A stretch of DNA of 64,000 nt, from assembly GCA_030430845.1 (NCBI GenBank), contig JAUIKE010000003.1, forward strand, positions 1 through 64,000, given 5' to 3'. Both the position numbers and the translations under genes were made by a program. Numbering within the stretch: the stretch's first letter is position 1; each line of letters opens with the position of its first letter. The DNA comes from Bacteroidia bacterium (lineage in GTDB: Bacteria; Bacteroidota; Bacteroidia; Chitinophagales; Saprospiraceae). Below, in pieces: positions 42,819 to 51,163 of the stretch. Under the pieces are notes generated by a model, which was not told the DNA's origin, made no database searches, and saw nothing but the letters and a program-made list of their open reading frames with translations.

Positions 42819-44345
42819 TCAATAAGTACTCCTATCAGTATCCCCATACCGCTCCTGCAATCCCTCTAATTGTTCTTTCAACTCCTTAACTAAACCCTCA
42901 TACTTCTTTTTCCCATACAAATTATCCATCTCCTGAGGATCCTCTTGCAAATCATACAACTCCCAAATATCAATATCATAATAAAAATGGATCAACTTAT
43001 AACGATCCGTTCGAATCCCGTAATGCCGCTTCACCGCATGCTCGTTCGGGTACTCGTAATAATGATAGTAAATGGCACCCCGCCACTCCTCTGCTGCCCC
43101 GTCTTCTGTTTTCAAAAAAGGCAGTAAGGATTGCCCCTGGATCTCTTCAGGTACCTCCAACCCTGCCAGGTCCAGGAAAGTCGGGGCATAATCGATGTTT
43201 TGCACCATTTCCTGTATGTCGCCCGTACGTTCAAAACCTTCCGGCCCTCGCATCAGCAGCGGCGTACGCAAGGAGGGCTCGTACATGAAGCGCTTGTCAA
43301 ACCAGCCATGCTCGCCGGTATAGAATCCCTGATCAGAGGCATACACAACCAAAGTATTTTTATCCAAACCATTCGCCTCCAGGTAATCCAGCACCCGGCC
43401 AACATTATCATCGACAGATTGTATACAGGCCAGATAATCCTGCAAATACCGCTGATATTTGAAGAGGTCCAGTTCTTTCCCTTCCGGAGGGTTATGAAGA
43501 AAACTGTCAATAACAGGGGTAAAATACCGATTCCAGGCTTCCTTTTGGGCTTCGTTCATAAAACGGGTATGATCGTAATTCGGAAAGCGTCCCTCGATTT
43601 CAGGATGCTGCAATTTGAGATCATAAGGGAGGTCCATATCGCTCGCCCGAATACTGAGTTTTTGTTCAGCAGCAGCTTCCCTTCCCTCGTAATCATCAAA
43701 AAAGTTTTCCGGAACGGGATACTCTTTTTTCAGAAAAACCGGCAAATAACTTGTATCGGGTTGCCAGGTACGATGCGGGGCAATATGATGGAGCAGCAAA
43801 CAAAAAGGCTTTTCCTTAACTCTGTTTTCCAACCAATCTAAAGCCATATCTGTTACCACAGTTGTTGTATAACCTTCCTGCTCAACCTGAGTACCATTTT
43901 CTATAAAAACGGGATTGTAATAGCGTGTTCCCCCTATGAGTCGCGCATAATGATCAAAGCCCATTGGCTGAGAGCGCAAATGCCATTTCCCGACCTGGGC
44001 CGTTTGATAGCCTGCCGCCTGTAAAAGCTTCGGGAAGGTCATCTGCGTGCTATCGAAAATCGTTTGATTGCTGATGTGCCCATTGACATGACTAAACTTC
44101 CCGGTCAATATCACCGCCCGGCTCGGCGCGCAGATAGAGTTGGTCACAAAGCTATTCCTGAACACCACCCCATTCCGTGCAATCCGATCGATGTTAGGCG
44201 TCTGTATCAAACTACCGTCATAGGCACTCAGCGCCCGCACAGCATGATCGTCCGCCATGATGAAGAGGATGTTGGGTGGGGAGGGCGCTTCTCTTTTACA
44301 AGACAGCATTGTAAGTAAAAACAATAAAAAAATTATTCTTTTCAT
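42819..44345 (-). CDS. Sulfatase lipoprotein
   Basis: A 508-aa predicted lipoprotein (signal LLFLLTMLSC) of the alkaline-phosphatase-fold sulfatases. Metal-binding MADDH (30-34) and the formylglycine motif CAPSR (Cys72), modified to the catalytic aldehyde, are present, as are GKWHLRSQPMGFDHY and SDQGFYTGEHGWFDKR. The TGEHGWFDKR block is typical of iduronate-2-sulfatase-like enzymes. It hydrolyses sulfate esters of glycans in the periplasm or at the surface; needs a formylglycine-generating enzyme, not in this window. It stands apart from the main locus, next to a SusC-like regulatory-domain protein. Confidence 0.92.
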   Translation of the reverse strand: MKRIIFLLFLLTMLSCKREAPSPPNILFIMADDHAVRALSAYDGSLIQTPNIDRIARNGVVFRNSFVTNSICAPSRAVILTGKFSHVNGHISNQTIFDSTQMTFPKLLQAAGYQTAQVGKWHLRSQPMGFDHYARLIGGTRYYNPVFIENGTQVEQEGYTTTVVTDMALDWLENRVKEKPFCLLLHHIAPHRTWQPDTSYLPVFLKKEYPVPENFFDDYEGREAAAEQKLSIRASDMDLPYDLKLQHPEIEGRFPNYDHTRFMNEAQKEAWNRYFTPVIDSFLHNPPEGKELDLFKYQRYLQDYLACIQSVDDNVGRVLDYLEANGLDKNTLVVYASDQGFYTGEHGWFDKRFMYEPSLRTPLLMRGPEGFERTGDIQEMVQNIDYAPTFLDLAGLEVPEEIQGQSLLPFLKTEDGAAEEWRGAIYYHYYEYPNEHAVKRHYGIRTDRYKLIHFYYDIDIWELYDLQEDPQEMDNLYGKKKYEGLVKELKEQLEGLQERYGDTDRSTY

Positions 44346-44395
44346 AATAAATATTTTAGCTATTGGTCAGCCGACCAATAGCTAAAATATTTATT
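44346..44395. terminator. Palindromic terminator overlapping a stop codon
   Basis: A 23-bp arm, AATAAATATTTTAGCTATTGGTC, written here by its ends (AATAAATATT...TTGGTC), is repeated in inverse across a 4-base loop. Its right end contains the stop codon of the gene at 44391, and its left end the start region of the sulfatase gene. Confidence 0.75.
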
Positions 44396-45563
44396 TCTCC
44401 TCATAATCCTCCGGCAACATCGCACCGATCTTTTTCTCTGAAATTGCCCCGCCAAACAAGATCTGGTAATTCGGGATCGTCCCGTTTGAACGCACCAGAC
44501 AAGGATCATCCAAAAACTGGATCAGGGATTGCACCGGCTGACGCCCTTTTTTTCGAGTCAGATCTCTAGGATGGCCTTGCCCATCCGGGTAGAAAAACAC
44601 ATAAAACTGCCGATCTTTTAATCCGCCGATCTGAACAATGCTTTCTTCCTGCCTGTATTCCAGATAGTCATAGATGGGAAATTCCTCATAACTAACATCT
44701 TTTGTATCAGGATCTTCAATGCGCTCATAAAAACGGTAGCCGTTTTCCAATAATTTTTGCTGATAAAGCGCCCTCAAAAAATGCTGCGGGGAGTTGTAGT
44801 AAGCCTTCAGACGGTTCTTTTCTATTCTTTTGATCTTGCCCTTTTTCGATAATTTGTATGGCTCATAAAAATAATACCCCAGCCAATAAGTCCGTGCCGG
44901 ATTTCCAAAACCCCGGCCGTAAGTCAGCTGAAACTCCACCAGGTCCACCTGGATCTTATACCCCAGTTCGGGCTGGTCCACGACTACAGGGGCGATACTG
45001 CGAGCCTTGAGGTTGAGGGGGCGCTCGATGGTCATGACGCTGCTTTCTTCGGCGCTGCTGTCTTGAGTCGAAGAGATCTGCCCGCCACCGATCCGGATGC
45101 TGCGTCCGATGTTGCGCTTTTCGTAATCCCGGCTAAAGAGAAGCACTTTGTCATTGACTAGCTTGGCCTTTTTACCAAATTCATCCAATCCGACAAAAGC
45201 ATTGCGGAACTCCTCCACATTGCGTTTGCGTTTATTGGTATCTTCCACTTTGACTTCGGCCAGCGCCACGCTTTGAGGTTTCACTTTGAGAAGCACCTTT
45301 GTTTGAGGGGCCTCTTTGAGGAAAAAAGTGGCATTTTCGTAACTCAGGTGGCTGACCACCATCTCCGCCGGGAAGGTCACATTTTCGAGTAAAAACTCGC
45401 CTTTTTCATTCGTATAAGCCCCCTTGGTGGTGCCGTTGATGTAAACGGTGGCCAGTTCGACGCCTTGGCCTGTAGCGGCATCTACTACTCTGCCGTCAAT
45501 GTTGTTTTGGGCATACAAGAGCATCGGCCACCAGAAGAGGTGTAGGATAAATAGTTTTTTCAT
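44391..45563 (-). CDS. Secreted protein with carboxypeptidase-like regulatory domain
   Basis: A 390-aa protein with a signal peptide (FILHLFWWPMLLYAQ) and an N-terminal carboxypeptidase-regulatory beta sandwich (20-100; IDGRVVDAATGQGVELATVYING and TNEKGEFLLENV). The middle and C-terminal parts (about 130-390) are charged, without a known fold I can name. It resembles family members that sit in the periplasm or on the outer membrane, but has no barrel. Upstream of the sulfatase gene on the same strand and could be co-transcribed. Confidence 0.75.
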   Translation of the reverse strand: MKKLFILHLFWWPMLLYAQNNIDGRVVDAATGQGVELATVYINGTTKGAYTNEKGEFLLENVTFPAEMVVSHLSYENATFFLKEAPQTKVLLKVKPQSVALAEVKVEDTNKRKRNVEEFRNAFVGLDEFGKKAKLVNDKVLLFSRDYEKRNIGRSIRIGGGQISSTQDSSAEESSVMTIERPLNLKARSIAPVVVDQPELGYKIQVDLVEFQLTYGRGFGNPARTYWLGYYFYEPYKLSKKGKIKRIEKNRLKAYYNSPQHFLRALYQQKLLENGYRFYERIEDPDTKDVSYEEFPIYDYLEYRQEESIVQIGGLKDRQFYVFFYPDGQGHPRDLTRKKGRQPVQSLIQFLDDPCLVRSNGTIPNYQILFGGAISEKKIGAMLPEDYEEK

Positions 45564-45711
45564 GGTCGGGTGATTGATTCGTGTCTAAAAATAACAATCT
45601 CCGCAGAAAATGGTGTACAAAAAAAACGCCGATACCTACACAGTGGCATCCGCGTTTTCAGCGTCCTTCTAAAACAGTGCTTTCAGTGGCTCCAGTGTCA
45701 AATAGTTTTTA

Positions 45712-46572
45712 CTACCCAACTTCCGGCATATGCCGGACAGCCGCCAGGCGAAGCTTTCGTAAGCTTCGATCTTTAATCTGCCGGACGCGTTCACGGCTCA
45801 GGCCGAAGTAGTCCGCAATGTCGCTCAGCGAAGCCGAGCGGTTCCGGCCGATACCGAAATACATGGCAATGATCGTCTTCTGACGAGGCGGAAGGGTATT
45901 GATGAGGTGCTCCACCTCTTTCTTCCGGGACTCCGTAACGGCCAGCTCATGGTCAGGCCGGTCGATGGTATGGTCTTCCATCAGATTAATCATCGAATCG
46001 TCACTTTCGTCATTCAGGGGTGCGTCAAGGGAAGTGGTACGTGCATAAGAGCGCAGGCATTTCTGTACGACCTCTTTAGTTAGTCCAGTGGCCTTAGCCA
46101 ACTCCGCGATATTCGGCTCGCGCTCATTCTTCTGTAAGAGTTCTCTGCGCTTTACCATTACCTTTGAAGTATTGCTGTTCACGTTCAGTGGGAGGCGAAT
46201 CATACGACCCTTTTCATTAATCGCTTGCAGGATCGACTGGCGAATCCACCAAACTGCATAAGAAATGAACTTAAAACCCTTCGTATAATCAAATCGCTGT
46301 GCAGCCTTGATCATACCAATGTTACCTTCATTGATCAGATCGCCAAGCCACATCCCCATCTCCTGGTATTGCTTCGCTACCGATACGACGAAACGCAGGT
46401 TGTGCTTCATGATTTTTTCAAGAGCGACCTGGTCGCCGCTTTTGAAACGTTTGAACAGTTCCAGTTCCTCCTCCGGGCTCAATACCTCATACTTGGCGAT
46501 ATCCGCCAGATACTTCTCCAAAGACTTTTGGTCTCTGTTCGTTATTGATTTGGTAATTTTTAATGCTCGCAT
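45712..46572 (-). CDS. rpoD: Primary RNA polymerase sigma factor (sigma-70, Bacteroidetes type)
   Basis: A 286-aa primary sigma factor. It has the short Bacteroidetes form without the large 1.1/non-conserved region: region 1.2 (SLEKYLADIAKYEVLSPEEEL), region 2 with GNIGMIKAAQRFDYTKGFKFISYAVWWIRQSILQAI, region 3, and region 4 (IIAMYFGIGRNRSASLSDIADYFGLSRERVRQIKDRSLRKL). It directs housekeeping transcription and recognises TTG/TAnnTTTG promoters in this phylum. Monocistronic, with a tandem-repeat-rich upstream region. Confidence 0.96.
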   Translation of the reverse strand: MRALKITKSITNRDQKSLEKYLADIAKYEVLSPEEELELFKRFKSGDQVALEKIMKHNLRFVVSVAKQYQEMGMWLGDLINEGNIGMIKAAQRFDYTKGFKFISYAVWWIRQSILQAINEKGRMIRLPLNVNSNTSKVMVKRRELLQKNEREPNIAELAKATGLTKEVVQKCLRSYARTTSLDAPLNDESDDSMINLMEDHTIDRPDHELAVTESRKKEVEHLINTLPPRQKTIIAMYFGIGRNRSASLSDIADYFGLSRERVRQIKDRSLRKLRLAAVRHMPEVG

Positions 46573-46577
46573 ATGTT

Positions 46578-46667
46578 TCGTTAATCGTTAATAGTTGTTC
46601 GTTAATAGTTGTTCGTTGTTCGTTGTTCGTTGTTCGTTATTAAATGCACAATTAACAACGAGCAACC
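46578..46667. repeat. TTGTTCG tandem repeat upstream of rpoD
   Basis: Imperfect tandem copies of GTTGTTC and GTTAATA, ending in the inverse AACAACGAGCAACC. Similar to 28937-28966. It may fold into a hairpin and overlaps the probable rpoD promoter or leader. Confidence 0.6.
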
Positions 46668-46768
46668 AAATTAAAATCAAAGTTTAATTAAAAAGCCTAT
46701 ATTCTTGAACCCTCTTTTAAAAAACAGAGAATGGCTTATGTTTTAGCTATATTCAGAGCTATACTTGT

Positions 46769-47125
46769 TTATCTCAAATACACTAATTGTGCGTTCAAAT
46801 TATGTTTATCCATCAGGCGCTCCGTAAAAGCTTTGTGCCCATGAGGTGCCAGCAGGAAAAATTTTCCGCCTTTCATGGAAGCCAGTGTACTCAATAATTT
46901 CCACTTGGTCACCCGGCGGCGGATATTCTCGGTTTTGACGGCTACCTCAATGTATATTTTTTTGTTTCTTTTCCGGCCGGTAATATCCGGGATATAAGGT
47001 TGGTCTTCGTTAGGTTTGGAAAACTGAGTAGGGGTTTCAAATTCGTCATGGTTGGCTTTGATACCGGAATATCCACGTTTCTTAGCCCAGTCCACTGCTT
47101 TCATTATGTATTTTTGCTTCTCCAT
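46769..47125 (-). CDS. Small nuclease-fold-like protein
   Basis: A 118-aa cytoplasmic protein. The middle reads PDITG (Pro46-Asp47) then a basic turn and IYIEVAVKTE (Glu60, Lys64). This resembles the PD-(D/E)xK nuclease core, but the spacing between the second acid and the lysine is one or two residues longer than canonical. A helix and a strand-rich C-terminus (FFLLAPHGHKAFTERLM) fit the fold. No partner gene. The alternative is an inactive homologue that keeps only the fold. Confidence 0.5.
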   Translation of the reverse strand: MEKQKYIMKAVDWAKKRGYSGIKANHDEFETPTQFSKPNEDQPYIPDITGRKRNKKIYIEVAVKTENIRRRVTKWKLLSTLASMKGGKFFLLAPHGHKAFTERLMDKHNLNAQLVYLR

Positions 47126-47620
47126 GATGTAAAAGTTTTGATTAGAAAATGGTAGAAAGTAAAAGATAGAAAGACATGCTTAAACAAGTTTTACTTTGCT
47201 ACTTATTGATTGCTATTTTATGGATGATAGATAGGTCTGTAGGAGGGAAAAAAGCTGTCATCCTAATTCCTGGCTGCAATTAGTTTGCAAAAAAATCATA
47301 CTCCACATTAAGTAAAAAGTTTCTGAAAGAAGTGCAGGAAGCTGAAAATTTATTCTTCAACTTTCCCTGACCGCCTCAGGTGGTTACCATTTACTTTCTC
47401 CTATAATTTTACTTTCTGATTTGACAAAAGATGATAAGCTATAAAATCAACAGACCCAATTTGTTACATCCACCTATTATAACAGGAAGAAATAAGAAAT
47501 AGTTTCAATAGAAAGTATTTTCTTTGAAATAAGGGAAGCTTTTTATAAAAACACCTCTTAAAACAGGACTATGGAATGATTAAAAAGGTCGGAGATCTTT
47601 TTAATCATTCTCCAACAAAT
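47126..47620. other. Gene-free stretch with terminator
   Basis: About 495 bp without a credible gene. The end of the sulfatase transcript lies here (terminator 47574-47610) and the promoter of the small nuclease-like gene. I see no other structure. Confidence 0.5.
47574..47610 (-). terminator. Terminator of the polysaccharide locus
   Basis: GAATGATTAAAAAG (47574-47587) pairs with CTTTTTAATCATTC (47597-47610) just past the last sulfatase stop. It probably ends the long minus-strand transcript. Confidence 0.75.
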
Positions 47621-49000
47621 TCACTTACTTGCTTTGCGTTCCAGTGCATTATATTCTGTAGAAGCTCCGTCATCGCCTTGTTGTTTCATCCAGGATTTTA
47701 GCCCAACTTTCATCTCCTCTATCCTCTTTTGATATTTTGGATGATTGATCAGATTACTCATTTCGTAGGGATCTTTTTTTAAGTCGTAAAACTCCCATTC
47801 CGGCCGTTGAATGTATCTTTTCACCTCTGTAGCCGCCAATGCATTGCCTTTTGCAGCTTCCTCCTTCCAGGAAGTAAAAATATCCTTGGGGCCCTTCCCT
47901 GCCACTACAAGATTGCTGAACTCATTTTCATGGTTGACATTCCAGATCAGGCGATAACGATCCGAACGAATGGTCCGGATACCAAAAGCTTCAGGTCCGC
48001 TGTAGATGCCTTTGGAAGTCTGAATACCGAATGAGTATTCCCTATGCCTTTTGGTTTTGCCTTTTAATACTTCGAGGAAGCTGCTGCCGTCAAAGTCGTA
48101 GTCCTGGGGATCCTTCCCGATAATATCCAGTATGGTAGGCACGACATCCACATATTGGATCATGGCTTTAGTGTGGGTATTGGGCTTGGTCAGGCCGGGA
48201 TATCGAACAATACCTGCCGAGCGCAAGCCGGTGTCATAGCAAGTCCATTTTCCGTGTGGGAATTGCCCGCCTTGTTCGGACAGGTAAATGACCACTGTCT
48301 GATTAGCTTGCCCGCTTTTTTCCAAAAATTCCAGCGTGCTTCCCAACTGATCATCAAAGTAGGTGATCTCTGCATAGTATTTTGCCAGTCCCTCTCTAGT
48401 CGCTTTTGTATCTATCAAATAGGGGGGCAGACTCAGTTTTTCTGGTGAATAACGGCTGGCATCTCCCCGATTCCAGGGCTTATGCGGCTGGTTAGAGGAC
48501 ACAACCAGGCACCAGGGCATGTCCTTGGTGTTGTTGATAAAAGAATCAATTTTGGGCAGGTCCAGATCTATTCCTTTCCCGCCGTCATGATGCCGGCCGC
48601 CCAGGTCTTCAAAGGGAAAATTCTGTAGGGGTGCCTCATGCCTTTTTCCACAAATAGCCACTTTATAACCTTCAGCAGATAAATGATGAGGTAGGCTTTT
48701 GATGTGATCATACACTCTGCTGTGATTGGGATGCCCGCCATTGCGTACCGGGTGGATGCCCGTGTATAGGCTCATGCGTGTAGGGGCACACATGGGAGCG
48801 GAATTAAAGCAATATTCAAATCGCAAGCCTTCCCTGGCCAGTTGGTCCACATTGGGCGTTTTGACCTCTTTGTTACCGTAGCATCCCAGATCGTGATAGG
48901 TAAGGTCATCAGAAAGTATGATGAGAACATTGGGTTGCTCTTGGGAAAATAGTGGTCCTGAAAAAATCAAAATAATGAATAGAAAAAGAGTATTTTTCAT
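47621..49000 (-). CDS. Secreted sulfatase
   Basis: A 459-aa sulfatase with a classical signal peptide (LFLFIILIFSGPLFSQ). Metal site LSDDL (29-33), formylglycine motif CAPTR (Cys71), and AICGKRHE in place of the usual GKWH. It is the shortest of the set and most like heparan-N-sulfatase-type enzymes (LSEQGGQFPHGKWTCYD). Last gene of the locus, eight bases after the DUF1680 gene at 49009. Confidence 0.92.
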   Translation of the reverse strand: MKNTLFLFIILIFSGPLFSQEQPNVLIILSDDLTYHDLGCYGNKEVKTPNVDQLAREGLRFEYCFNSAPMCAPTRMSLYTGIHPVRNGGHPNHSRVYDHIKSLPHHLSAEGYKVAICGKRHEAPLQNFPFEDLGGRHHDGGKGIDLDLPKIDSFINNTKDMPWCLVVSSNQPHKPWNRGDASRYSPEKLSLPPYLIDTKATREGLAKYYAEITYFDDQLGSTLEFLEKSGQANQTVVIYLSEQGGQFPHGKWTCYDTGLRSAGIVRYPGLTKPNTHTKAMIQYVDVVPTILDIIGKDPQDYDFDGSSFLEVLKGKTKRHREYSFGIQTSKGIYSGPEAFGIRTIRSDRYRLIWNVNHENEFSNLVVAGKGPKDIFTSWKEEAAKGNALAATEVKRYIQRPEWEFYDLKKDPYEMSNLINHPKYQKRIEEMKVGLKSWMKQQGDDGASTEYNALERKASK

Positions 49001-49008
49001 AATGGTAT

Positions 49009-51024
49009 TTAGTTTTTAAAATTCACCAATGGAAACTGTCCCACTCGCAGCGTCGTACTGCCATAAGGGTAAAGCGTAAGTTCTGTTTCTTCACAATCTT
49101 CTTTTAGCATACGAACCCTGCCGGGGATATTGCCGGCCGAATGCTGATACAATTCCCACTGAGGTACCCGGCAGCCCTTGGTTTTGATCACCAAAGGGGC
49201 GTTCTCCAGATTCCAGGGCATGTCAACTACACTGTTTTTTTCTTCCACCACAAAATCTTTGTCCTCCAGGGTTGTTCTCGCCAAGCCATAATTCCAGTTA
49301 CTTTTGGGTAAAACTTCATAAAGCGTATGATCCCGACCGGGCGTTTTGACTTCCTTCCATTGTTCTTCCAGGCCCAGCGCATAGACAAGCGGCCCCCGCT
49401 CCACTCCTACGGAGCGTTCATACCAGAAACTGGTTTCGATCTCCATTGGTAAAACCAGTTGAACCTTATCTCCCGGAGTCCATTCTCGACCCAGGATCAC
49501 GATGTTTTCTTTTGGGTTGATTTCCATTGCTTCTCCATTGATGGTAATACTCGGCGCCTCACACCAGGCCGGAATGCGTAGGTGTAAGGGGAAGCTCACT
49601 GCGCTTTCAGCATCAAAAACAAAGTCGATCTGCTCACTAAAGGGGTAGTTGGTGGTTTCGGTAAAACTTACTTCTGTACCCTTTTTTCCGACTTTAGCCC
49701 TCACTTCAGAAGCGCCGTAAACCAAGGCCGCCAAGCCGTTATCAGCTGTTGCGTACCAGAGGTTTTGAACAAACTTTGGCCACCCCTGATGCATATTGGT
49801 GGTACAACAAGGATATCCCGTCAATACACCATAACAGATCCGTGCATTGTCGTCATTAAAGAAGTTGCGTGCCTGGTCTGTTATCTGCACCTGATTGACC
49901 TGCTGGAAATACTGCTTGCGCAAAAACTGATCATCGTGCTGGGTGGGCAGTACATTGTAGGCTACTTTTTCCAGATAATCCGCATAATAAGGATCGCCGG
50001 TAATGGGCAGGATCGTTTCAAAAGAAAACATCATTTCCACTGCTGAACAGAGTTCTATCCCCTGTGTAGGGTTATTCCCATGCAGGCCTTCATCCCCACC
50101 GTACATGCCGTTCACAAATCCATGAACCTCTTTTAATGCATCCAAGCCTTTTTTCACCGATTGTAGATACTTTTCTTCCGGATTCTGCTGATAATACACA
50201 ATCGGCTCCTTCAACCCCTGAGCGACGTTGACACAGTGTAACCGAGGTAGCGGACTCAGCTTCCGGATGGTATTGTTGGAGTACACCTCTGTCCAGTTGA
50301 AAGTTTGTTCATGAATGAGCTCTGCCAGTTCCAGCAGGAAGGACTCCCGGGTAATATTGTAAAGCCAGTAGACGATCATCAGGTTATCCCCGCCTCGGCG
50401 GTTGGCCCAGTAAGACCATTTGCCCAAGTTGTGTTTGGGTAAATTTTCTAATTGATATTTGAAGTATTTCGTCATTAATTGAATAACTCGTTGGTCTTCG
50501 GTGGCGGAGTAGTATTGCTGTAGGACTTTGAGCATAACCATTTTAGGCCACCAGTCTTCTCGGTTACCTTGCTGAGTACCCGGTATTTTTTCATAATCCT
50601 CGGGCAAGGGTAAGGGACCAAAATAGCCGTCGGCTCGCTGGTTTTCAATACTCCATTCGACCCACTCCTGAGCTTTGTTTTTTAATTCATCATCATCGAG
50701 AATATAGGCCAGCGGCAACAATCCGTCGATCCAGTACGGGCCGCGCTCCCAGCCGTCGCCGGTGCCGCCGAGCCAGCCATTATTAGGGCCGCAAACGACT
50801 TCATAGATGCTGTCGAGCTGCCCGGTCAGGCCGTCGCGCTGTATCTCGAGCATATTGTAAAGCCAGCCCTGGGCTTGTATTGCACCTAGAGGAAGCGCTG
50901 AATATGGCTGCGCCTTCAATGGAACCTGATTAGAGATGTAATGATCGTTTCTTGCTTGAGCAATCAGTAGGTTTAGTGATAAACTGAACAGTCCGATGAG
51001 TAAACAGGCTTTGCGTTTTTTCAT
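49009..51024 (-). CDS. DUF1680/GH127-like beta-L-arabinofuranosidase, copy 1
   Basis: A 671-aa secreted protein from ATG 51024 (signal LLIGLFSLSLNLLIAQ); a frame from 51066 adds 14 polar residues. An alpha/alpha-barrel domain of the DUF1680 family with the expected zinc-thiolate set: GIELC (Glu324, Cys326) and GYPCCTTN (Cys406, Cys407). In characterised GH127 enzymes these bind Zn2+ and one cysteine is the nucleophile. Beta domains follow (450-671). It should remove beta-L-arabinofuranosyl units, but GH127/GH146 membership and linkage cannot be decided here. Confidence 0.8.
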   Translation of the reverse strand: MKKRKACLLIGLFSLSLNLLIAQARNDHYISNQVPLKAQPYSALPLGAIQAQGWLYNMLEIQRDGLTGQLDSIYEVVCGPNNGWLGGTGDGWERGPYWIDGLLPLAYILDDDELKNKAQEWVEWSIENQRADGYFGPLPLPEDYEKIPGTQQGNREDWWPKMVMLKVLQQYYSATEDQRVIQLMTKYFKYQLENLPKHNLGKWSYWANRRGGDNLMIVYWLYNITRESFLLELAELIHEQTFNWTEVYSNNTIRKLSPLPRLHCVNVAQGLKEPIVYYQQNPEEKYLQSVKKGLDALKEVHGFVNGMYGGDEGLHGNNPTQGIELCSAVEMMFSFETILPITGDPYYADYLEKVAYNVLPTQHDDQFLRKQYFQQVNQVQITDQARNFFNDDNARICYGVLTGYPCCTTNMHQGWPKFVQNLWYATADNGLAALVYGASEVRAKVGKKGTEVSFTETTNYPFSEQIDFVFDAESAVSFPLHLRIPAWCEAPSITINGEAMEINPKENIVILGREWTPGDKVQLVLPMEIETSFWYERSVGVERGPLVYALGLEEQWKEVKTPGRDHTLYEVLPKSNWNYGLARTTLEDKDFVVEEKNSVVDMPWNLENAPLVIKTKGCRVPQWELYQHSAGNIPGRVRMLKEDCEETELTLYPYGSTTLRVGQFPLVNFKN

Positions 51025-51163
51025 TTTTTTATTTTTTGCTTTTTGGTTGTAGCTGTTAGTAATCAAGTGGCTTAACAGCTACCGGCAAGTATACTCCCCT
51101 GAGTTTAGCCAGACTTGATCTATTGTGTAGTATCTTTGTATGAATGTGCAAAAAACAAATACA

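Noticed and set aside
43131-43841. 236-aa open frame on the plus strand
   Set aside because: Antisense shadow of the sulfatase gene at 42819.
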